Source: Caprimulgus europaeus
Lineage: Eukaryota; Chordata; Aves; Caprimulgiformes; Caprimulgidae
Assembly: GCA_907165065.1 (NCBI GenBank)
Contig: OU015539.1
Location: 16,956,816-17,020,815 of the forward strand
Direction: 5' to 3'
DNA: 64,000 nt
Made by a program: the position numbers and the translations under genes. How positions within the stretch are numbered: the stretch's first letter is position 1; every line of letters begins with the position of its first letter. Of this stretch, positions 62,301 to 64,000 are shown piece after piece. The notes beneath the pieces are model-generated. The model saw nothing but the letters and a program-made list of their open reading frames with translations, was not told the origin of the DNA and searched no databases.

Positions 62301-63789
62301 TTGATGGATAACTTCTCTCAAATGTTTCTTCTAAAAAGTAATGGGTTTTAATAGTAGTTACTACTAACTGCTATTAAGATAGTGTTTTTAATTTAAAAAT
62401 AATTTCAAGTTATATAGATATATTACAAACAGATTATCAAGAACTATTTCTTATCCTTTAATTTTTTTTTTTCTCTTAGTAACAACAGTGCAGCCTAAAG
62501 CAACAAGAAGCTCCAACACAATTACCCTACCAACAGGACCTAGTATTTCTTCTTCTGCATCTACTATTGAGACTACAAATCCAACAATAACCTCAAAAAT
62601 CACAGTATCAAGAACTTCATCAACATCACCTCTTGTCACAATAAAGTCAACAACTGGTAGGTTTTTAGTGTTACTGTCTAAAATAAATTATAGTAAACCC
62701 ACTCTAAACATAGTTGAGATATTACTCTACTAGGAAAGCATTGCAAGCTGTCTCAACATCCAAGCATAAGACTCCAAATCATGAAGTAGGCAAAGCGTGC
62801 TTCCAGAAAGGAGGTGGTAAACCAGAAATGTTCAGAAGTGTAGACTGAAAGTGTGTGGAAAGAGAAACGATATAGACACTAGGTCAAAAATACAACCAGA
62901 AATAACTTGTGTGACTCATCTGAGAAGCACATGCGAAGTTCTGTGAGGAGCGAGCCAGCTCAGCTCAAGTTGTGGATTTATTAGCTCAGCTTCAGCCTCT
63001 TTTCCACAACTAATTCAGTTTTGCAGTCATATTCAAGCAGCACCCAACCTATTATCCCTAAATAATGTAAGCAGGCTCCAAAGCAGAATCACACAGGTAT
63101 TAGTGCAGCAGCTTTGTCTAGGATTCTAGAGTCCTGCTCTCAGGGGGCTGTCTCCTCCAGCATAAATTACTTACTGATTCTATGGCTTGGGGAAACTCAT
63201 AATAACATGTAGCTTCCCACCAACATAAGTGACAACAAAGCTAACTTAGAAAAATTATGTAAAAATTAATCTAATACAGGCAAAATACAGAAGATGAGAA
63301 CAAAGAAAGATATGAGACAATAGAAAACAAATATGAGTAGAGGAGGATTTGGCAAACTTAAGAGAACATTAAGACAAACTATTACACAGAAAATATTTAA
63401 AAGATCAAGGGTGAAAACTGGGTCTCTGAACTATGGGTAGCTTCTTCATAACTTAACTATATGTAATTGTTCAATTAATTGATTATTTACATTATATTAT
63501 TTTATCTTTACTCCAAAAGAACATACAACATCAATTTTTACCACACCAAACATGACTACAACCATCACTACCCCTTCCATAACTACCTCAACAAAAAGAA
63601 CCACAACCACTAAACCAAAGTCTACACCTGTTGCCTCATCAACCACTGCTTCAAGAGAGACAGAACAAGTATGGTTCACCACACCACTCTTCGAGACCAC
63701 TATCAAAGAGGAAACAACAACCACCTCAATACCTACTCAAACCACATCTCAGATCACAATCTTCAGCAAGCCAAAACTAACAACAGTAG
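23590..63789 (+). CDS. MUC6: MUC6, gel-forming mucin (beta-ovomucin in chicken), 5' part of gene
   Basis: Secreted gel-forming mucin that forms disulfide-linked polymers in mucus; in birds it also supplies the beta subunit of ovomucin in egg white. Thirty exons join as 23590-23641, 32533-32595, 35833-36073, 37667-37793, 38940-39027, 40234-40343, 42201-42408, 44561-44683, 45658-45778, 46689-46827, 46991-47095, 47412-47484, 47756-47893, 48772-48933, 49488-49582, 50245-50377, 51274-51523, 52652-52704, 52810-52919, 53661-53812, 54553-54694, 55150-55260, 56287-56472, 56911-57150, 58120-58277, 59023-59166, 59678-59740, 60714-60761, 62480-62656 and 63520-63789. Approximate residues: signal peptide 1-17, VWD1 43-200, C8 228-297, TIL 300-362, VWD2 393-555, C8 588-658, TIL 662-720, TIL' 762-815, VWD3 862-1030, C8 1055-1127, Cys-rich 1128-1195, then Thr/Ser/Pro-rich. 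Phrases such as [10 protein letters not shown] and VDSWRAGNC fit MUC6 rather than MUC2, MUC5AC or MUC5B. The 3' part is outside the window. Confidence 0.95.
23642..25644. other. MUC6 intron 1, left part
   Basis: AT-rich intron sequence between exon 1 and the retroviral insertion. No exon or transposon was recognised. Confidence 0.4.
25645..25650. repeat. Target-site duplication, left copy
   Basis: GTTTTG directly before the left LTR; the identical six bases follow the right LTR at 29514-29519. A 6-bp duplication is usual for alpha- and betaretroviral integration. Confidence 0.93.
25651..26002 (-). repeat. 3' LTR of the endogenous retrovirus
   Basis: 352 bp, beginning TGTTGTAAATC and ending GTCGCGACA on the minus strand. 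The last four codons and stop of the env frame run from the polypurine tract into its first bases. A poly-A signal lies at 25709-25714 (complement). I found no difference from the other LTR. Confidence 0.93.
25987..26113 (-). pseudogene. Stub of env (transmembrane-protein tail)
   Basis: A minus-strand frame of about 40 codons opens with a hydrophobic run ([13 protein letters not shown]), then a polar tail, passes through the polypurine tract and stops just inside the LTR (TGA at 25987-25989). This layout matches the cytoplasmic end of a betaretroviral transmembrane Env protein. The surface protein and fusion region are absent, so no functional envelope is encoded. The identification is by position and general character. 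Confidence 0.55.
26003..26016 (-). other. Polypurine tract
   Basis: On the minus strand, AAAAAAGGGGGAAT directly abuts the 3' LTR. It serves as plus-strand primer in reverse transcription. Confidence 0.9.
26143..26170. repeat. (CAAA)n microsatellite inside the provirus
   Basis: Five CAAA units followed by an A run, in the region left after the env deletion. Confidence 0.9.
26284..26316 (-). repeat. 33-base poly-A run inside the provirus
   Basis: Uninterrupted T on the plus strand (A on the provirus strand), between the integrase and Env-tail remnants. Such a run is not a normal retroviral feature and may mark a deletion junction or an RNA-mediated event. Confidence 0.9.
26418..26548 (-). 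pseudogene. Remnant of integrase C-terminal end
   Basis: A minus-strand frame of about 43 codons containing [14 protein letters not shown] and WIPSRWVKP, which matches the SH3-like C-terminal region of retroviral integrases. It stops at a TGA (26418-26420). The catalytic core is missing. It joins directly to the dUTPase stub, near 26545, in a different reading frame. Confidence 0.7.
26456..26785 (-). pseudogene. Start of pro ORF (dUTPase stub) in the -1 frame
   Basis: From the GGGAAAC site the -1 frame stays open for about 110 codons across the gag stop. It includes [14 protein letters not shown] and VPTGVKGPI, the N-terminal part of a dUTPase as found at the start of betaretroviral pro. After about 26545 the frame runs into sequence belonging to integrase and ends at a TAA (26456-26458). 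No Asp-Thr/Ser-Gly protease site is present. Confidence 0.65.
26614..28941 (-). CDS. gag: Gag polyprotein of the endogenous retrovirus
   Basis: Intact 775-codon frame for the structural polyprotein that forms the virus-like particle. Residues 1-110 form a matrix-like region ([19 protein letters not shown] start, lacking the N-terminal Gly needed for myristoylation). Residues about 125-350 are very Pro/Ala-rich, with three [13 protein letters not shown] repeats, and a PTAP late-domain motif lies near 341. Capsid follows from about 370, with the major homology region near 561 ([13 protein letters not shown]). Two CCHC zinc knuckles lie near 679 ([14 protein letters not shown]) and 700 ([14 protein letters not shown]). 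No stop or frameshift interrupts it. Start choice: first ATG after a 200-nt leader. Its high GC in the Pro-rich part contrasts with the intron. Confidence 0.95.
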   Translation of the reverse strand: MENRQAVYYLLRCFLEKRSISGINYKKELPELLAYGVSKGCFSDPNEVFEKEEWKALGTKIFDAVIQNDKVAKKLMKPWRVVTNALTQYEAEQKAAAAASQRVGASLGGERESCPLPPSVREFTMQASGFGDMVSPFTPVPFPPPPTPFAAAGSPSPPIAPSPAPFAAAGFPPPPASLPPEIGAEPGRAAFPAATAPLAAAAAAPAVPPGPPLGASAAAPPPAAAPPPAAAPPPAAAPAVPPGPPLGASAAVPPPAPAPAVPPGPPLGASAAVPPPAPASPPAPAPAVPLAPPLAPPPAPPLAPPPASPPALAVPLAPPLTPPLAASPPPSEIPNAQAPVLPTAPSHEWWPPAPTPEYIPSTPQANTNPFFGEGQRVAQERKEFWKEIAKHVIAEGDTETARELAHAFPVEYSGPDPQGQINVTLKTLDWKLLTQLRATVNESGIKGEPTRQMLDFLWGSTLLLPSDIRSITKLILTQHQQILFGAHWQALCQQSVAMQRVAGDPLHGVTLEELMGIGPYIRIEAQALLGPDKVRESMRLARRALDQIKQPGGIPSYMGIKQGMEEPFGTFIDRVAGAIIACGVPEYLHGALLKQCAIQNCNPTTRGILVTLPGTWTIEEALERMSQIPVGPQAMLVNAIKDLGEGLIRQAEASQNQVLAALAPLQYQKGGTTRRNIRLRCFRCGVSGHIRRACNSGAVWCQHCRSDTHASAACKRPRSGNGKPSGKAHPVTTPKAAVFSANQEPTSGTVTVPTNNPFLSYPQPEGASGWTWQPQ
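26779..26785 (-). promoter_or_regulatory. Gag-pro -1 ribosomal frameshift site
   Basis: GGGAAAC on the minus strand, placed in the gag frame as G GGA AAC, is the slippery heptamer used by type-D betaretroviruses. The -1 frame stays open beyond it past the gag stop. I did not verify a downstream pseudoknot. Confidence 0.7.
28942..29140 (-). other. Untranslated leader of the provirus
   Basis: About 200 nt between the primer site and the gag ATG, where a packaging signal would be expected. No specific motif was identified. Confidence 0.6.
29141..29158 (-). other. Primer binding site for tRNA-Lys
   Basis: On the minus strand, TGGCGCCCGAACAGGGAC begins three bases after the 5' LTR. It is complementary to the 3' end of tRNA-Lys(UUU), the primer of lentiviruses and several betaretroviruses. 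Avian alpharetroviruses use tRNA-Trp instead. Confidence 0.93.
29162..29513 (-). repeat. 5' LTR of the endogenous retrovirus
   Basis: 352 bp, identical on reading to the LTR at 25651-26002. It carries the promoter for the provirus, directed antisense to MUC6. Ends are TG...CA on the minus strand. Confidence 0.93.
29220..29299 (-). promoter_or_regulatory. LTR promoter and poly-A signal
   Basis: On the minus strand: CCAAT at 29299-29295, TATATAAG at 29249-29242 and AATAAA at 29225-29220. Because the poly-A signal lies only about 17 bp after the TATA box, it probably sits upstream of the transcription start, with a short R region, as in MMTV-like LTRs. Confidence 0.7.
29514..29519. repeat. Target-site duplication, right copy
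   Basis: GTTTTG, matching 25645-25650. Confidence 0.93.
29520..32532. other. MUC6 intron 1, right part
   Basis: AT-rich intron sequence. No further exon, transposon or RNA gene is recognised. Confidence 0.4.
32533..32595 (+). CDS. MUC6: MUC6 exon 2, propeptide start
   Basis: Placed by splice sites (CTCCTTTCACAG acceptor, GTAAGT donor) and by phase: it accepts the single base left by exon 1 and leaves one base for exon 3. It encodes about 21 residues ([20 protein letters not shown]), equivalent in position and size to the short linker before D1 in mammalian MUC6. It is the least certain exon because the linker is poorly conserved. Confidence 0.7.
35833..36073 (+). CDS. MUC6: MUC6 exon 3, VWD1 first half
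   Basis: Encodes [20 protein letters not shown] and [15 protein letters not shown], the Ca-binding start of a VWD module, to SVRSVG. It ends with two bases of a split codon before GTAAGA. Confidence 0.96.
37066..37136 (+). mobile_element. Degenerate CR1 3'-tail fragment in intron 3
   Basis: AGGTCTCTTCCAACCAATAT followed by TTCTATGATTGTAT resembles the terminal bases of a CR1 copy. Confidence 0.55.
37667..37793 (+). CDS. MUC6: MUC6 exon 4, VWD1 middle
   Basis: [20 protein letters not shown] to WNNDDYLM; acceptor TTATTACAG, donor GTGAGT, ending in phase 0. Confidence 0.95.
38940..39027 (+). CDS. MUC6: MUC6 exon 5, VWD1 end with CGMC
   Basis: [20 protein letters not shown] then NEFVSEG. The CGxC motif, thought to aid disulfide exchange, reads CGMC here. 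Confidence 0.95.
39727..39801 (+). repeat. Tandem 32-bp direct repeat in MUC6 intron 5
   Basis: AAACTGCACAGTAAACTAGT and the following bases occur at 39727 and again at 39770 (spacing 43 bp). Confidence 0.9.
40234..40343 (+). CDS. MUC6: MUC6 exon 6, D1 to C8 linker
   Basis: Encodes [20 protein letters not shown]; the FAALQK(M/L)DDP phrase is characteristic of MUC6. Acceptor TTTACAG, donor GTAAGA. Confidence 0.95.
40990..41170 (-). mobile_element. CR1 3'-end fragment in MUC6 intron 6
   Basis: Reverse complement of a CR1 tail: ACAGAATCACAGAATGG, GGAAGGGATCTCTTCAGATC, then TTTGAATATCTCCTGGGTGG and a degenerate end. Confidence 0.85.
41615..41680 (+). repeat. Short tandem duplication in MUC6 intron 6
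   Basis: GTTACTTTCGGAAGAAGAGG-type unit repeated with a 30-bp period (41615 and 41645). Confidence 0.85.
41766..41794. repeat. (TA)n microsatellite
   Basis: TA dinucleotide run with one C interruption, in MUC6 intron 6. Confidence 0.9.
42201..42408 (+). CDS. MUC6: MUC6 exon 7, C8 module 1
   Basis: Encodes [20 protein letters not shown] through [18 protein letters not shown] to ENLC. It has an N-C-T glycosylation sequon and a cysteine pattern typical of C8. Confidence 0.96.
44561..44683 (+). CDS. MUC6: MUC6 exon 8, TIL module 1
   Basis: [20 protein letters not shown] to [10 protein letters not shown], a cysteine-rich trypsin-inhibitor-like module. The donor GTATCA is weak, but phase agreement with exon 9 supports it. 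Confidence 0.93.
45658..45778 (+). CDS. MUC6: MUC6 exon 9, TIL 1 end
   Basis: [20 protein letters not shown] then [20 protein letters not shown]. It includes an NRT sequon and the CPC that closes the TIL module. Acceptor TTGGCAG, donor GTGAGT. Confidence 0.95.
46689..46827 (+). CDS. MUC6: MUC6 exon 10, VWD2 start
   Basis: [20 protein letters not shown], then [20 protein letters not shown]. Ends in phase 0 before GTAATT. Confidence 0.95.
46991..47095 (+). CDS. MUC6: MUC6 exon 11, VWD2, GC donor
   Basis: [35 protein letters not shown]. The exon joins the next in frame only if it ends at AAG|GCAAGT, so intron 11 (47096-47411) begins with GC. The nearest GT would shift the frame. Confidence 0.93.
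47412..47484 (+). CDS. MUC6: MUC6 exon 12, VWD2
   Basis: [24 protein letters not shown]; the DKIVISQ phrase continues the strand begun in exon 11. Donor GTAAAG. Confidence 0.94.
47756..47893 (+). CDS. MUC6: MUC6 exon 13, VWD2
   Basis: [40 protein letters not shown]. Ends with one base of a Gly codon before GTAAGA. Confidence 0.95.
48772..48933 (+). CDS. MUC6: MUC6 exon 14, VWD2 end and C8-2 start
   Basis: [37 protein letters not shown]. The motif at the D2 position reads LGLC, without the first Cys of CGLC. Confidence 0.96.
49488..49582 (+). CDS. MUC6: MUC6 exon 15, C8 module 2
   Basis: [20 protein letters not shown] then [11 protein letters not shown]. Ends in phase 0 before GTAGGA. Confidence 0.94.
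50042..50190 (-). mobile_element. CR1 3'-end fragment just upstream of exon 16
   Basis: Reverse complement of a CR1 tail: ACAGAATTGTAGAATCATTT, then GACCTTTAAGATCATCAAGT and AAATACCTCCAGGGTTTAGC. Its end lies about 55 bp before the exon 16 acceptor. Confidence 0.85.
50245..50377 (+). CDS. MUC6: MUC6 exon 16, C8-2 end
   Basis: [20 protein letters not shown] to [14 protein letters not shown]. Acceptor TTGGCTTTCAG, donor GTAAGT. Confidence 0.96.
51274..51523 (+). CDS. MUC6: MUC6 exon 17, TIL module 2
   Basis: [20 protein letters not shown], then [20 protein letters not shown] and LCPC. One NQT sequon. The end of the exon (SIVTGGIT) leads into the next CxC module. Confidence 0.96.
51730..52210. 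mobile_element. Avian ERV-derived interspersed repeat in intron 17
   Basis: The segment with CAGCAGGCAGATGTTTAGAC, TTTGGTCAGTTTGGGTCAGC and AAACATAGCACCACAGAGCT matches a repeat I remember as common in bird genomes and as LTR-retrotransposon derived. It has no visible paired LTRs here. Boundaries are approximate. Confidence 0.6.
52652..52704 (+). CDS. MUC6: MUC6 exon 18
   Basis: [19 protein letters not shown], a short linker with CxC; matches the INGRLSC phrase of MUC6. Donor GTATGA. Confidence 0.93.
52810..52919 (+). CDS. MUC6: MUC6 exon 19, TIL' module
   Basis: [36 protein letters not shown]. The exon ends at TGT before GTGAGT, in phase 0. Confidence 0.96.
53661..53812 (+). CDS. MUC6: MUC6 exon 20, TIL' end (D')
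   Basis: [40 protein letters not shown]. Closes with CPC. Ends with two bases of a Cys codon before GTAAGA. Confidence 0.96.
54553..54694 (+). CDS. MUC6: MUC6 exon 21, VWD3 start
   Basis: [40 protein letters not shown]. Acceptor CACTCCCAG, donor GTAATC. Confidence 0.96.
55150..55260 (+). CDS. MUC6: MUC6 exon 22, VWD3
   Basis: [37 protein letters not shown]. Phase 0 at both ends. Confidence 0.96.
55597..56160 (-). mobile_element. CR1 LINE reverse-transcriptase fragment in intron 22
   Basis: On the minus strand, [35 protein letters not shown] and [20 protein letters not shown] are diagnostic CR1 RT blocks, followed in another frame by [20 protein letters not shown]. It is truncated before the YxDD region and frameshifted, so inactive. 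Antisense to MUC6. Confidence 0.93.
56287..56472 (+). CDS. MUC6: MUC6 exon 23, VWD3
   Basis: [20 protein letters not shown], then [20 protein letters not shown]. Two sequons (NLT, NMT). Donor GTACTG. Confidence 0.96.
56911..57150 (+). CDS. MUC6: MUC6 exon 24, VWD3 end and C8-3 start
   Basis: [60 protein letters not shown]. Carries a complete CGLC motif. 80 codons, phase 0 at both ends. Confidence 0.97.
58120..58277 (+). CDS. MUC6: MUC6 exon 25, C8 module 3
   Basis: [50 protein letters not shown]. Acceptor CCAACGCAG, donor GTAAGT. The frame needs 157 nt but the coordinates give 158; the line-end base near 58140 should be checked, since an extra T there would read TAT TAT TGA. Confidence 0.9.
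59023..59166 (+). CDS. MUC6: MUC6 exon 26, Cys-rich module after D3
   Basis: [40 protein letters not shown]. An NCT sequon lies in NCTW. Donor GTAATA. Confidence 0.95.
59678..59740 (+). CDS. MUC6: MUC6 exon 27, end of Cys-rich N-terminal region
   Basis: [21 protein letters not shown]. This is the last cysteine-containing exon before the mucin region; NCS sequon present. Confidence 0.95.
60714..60761 (+). CDS. MUC6: MUC6 exon 28, start of Thr/Pro region
   Basis: [16 protein letters not shown]: a 16-residue linker opening the O-glycosylated region, in phase with both neighbours. Donor GTTAGT. Confidence 0.85.
61030..61938 (+). mobile_element. CR1 LINE 3' end in intron 28
   Basis: Plus-strand CR1 copy with the ORF2 C-terminal region ([20 protein letters not shown], then shifted frames with [20 protein letters not shown] and [16 protein letters not shown]) and the 3' tail ending GTCTATGATTCTATGATG at about 61921-61938. 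Broken by frameshifts. The 5' limit is approximate. Confidence 0.92.
62480..62656 (+). CDS. MUC6: MUC6 exon 29, Thr/Ser/Pro-rich
   Basis: About 59 residues rich in Thr, Ser and Ile ([20 protein letters not shown], then [16 protein letters not shown]), as expected for an O-glycosylated mucin segment. Acceptor TTCTCTTAG, donor GTAGGT. No cysteine. Confidence 0.9.
62657..63519. other. MUC6 intron 29
   Basis: AT-rich intron, with a slightly GC-richer unique-looking stretch at 62940-63180. No further feature is recognised. Confidence 0.4.
63520..63789 (+). CDS. MUC6: MUC6 exon 30, Thr/Ser/Pro-rich
   Basis: 90 codons dominated by Thr (for example [20 protein letters not shown]), with one NMT sequon and no cysteine. 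The frame continues with one base before GTAAAT, so further exons lie to the right of the window. Confidence 0.9.
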
Positions 63790-64000
63790 GTAAATATCAC
63801 TTTTGATATCTGCCAGGTGAAGCCATCACTCAGCAAGACATGTCAATGTATTCCATATAAAAAAAAGCAAGCATTCTTTCTTCTTAGTAGTTGTCATTGC
63901 AAACAGGTAAGAAGGACATAGATAACTGAAGAAATGTGATCAAAATGGGAAGGTATGTGTCTTGCAAGTGGAGCAAGCATCTGACATCCAAATATCATCT

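Noticed and set aside
23590-63789. Assignment to MUC2, MUC5AC, MUC5B or otogelin
   Set aside because: Exon phrases ([30 protein letters not shown]) and the short post-D3 Cys-rich end fit MUC6 better.

Overview
This is vertebrate nuclear DNA from a bird. It is AT-rich and intron-bearing, and it carries several CR1 LINE copies with the typical 3' ends (ATTCTRTG-type octamers) plus segments I recognise as avian endogenous-retrovirus repeats. No bacterial operons, rRNA, tRNA or CRISPR structures are visible. The species cannot be fixed from the sequence alone.

The right-hand 40 kb is one gene on the + strand, the 5' part of the gel-forming mucin MUC6 (the beta-ovomucin gene in chicken). I could place 30 consecutive coding exons (23590-63789) whose splice phases agree, apart from one base to check in exon 25. 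They encode about 1360 residues: a signal peptide, three VWD-C8-TIL assemblies (D1, D2, D', D3) and the start of the Thr/Ser/Pro-rich region. The gene runs off the right edge, so most of the mucin repeats and the cystine-knot end are missing. A TATA box lies about 110 bp before the start codon. Intron 11 appears to use a GC-AG splice pair.

Intron 1 holds a very young endogenous retrovirus (25651-29513), antisense to MUC6. It has two 352-bp LTRs that read identical, a 6-bp target duplication (GTTTTG), a tRNA-Lys primer site, a polypurine tract and an intact 775-codon gag. Only short stubs of pro/dUTPase, integrase and the Env tail remain, so it is a deleted, non-autonomous, betaretrovirus-like element. 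This is the most striking object in the window.

The left 23 kb has no gene I can name. It contains a LINE ORF1 remnant with a GDSL (SGNH-esterase) motif (about 950-1945, minus), an isolated exon-like segment of unknown identity (2939-3043, minus), a CR1 copy nested in another CR1 (5222-6616), three tandem copies of a 325-360-bp repeat (8776-about 9800) running into a CpG island (about 9720-9990), and an LTR-like repeat (about 10190-10690). The stretch from about 10.7 to 22.2 kb shows only a TATG-type microsatellite. In mammals MUC2 lies head-to-head with MUC6; if that holds here, MUC2 is beyond the left edge. Smaller CR1 pieces and one ERV-derived repeat sit inside MUC6 introns.
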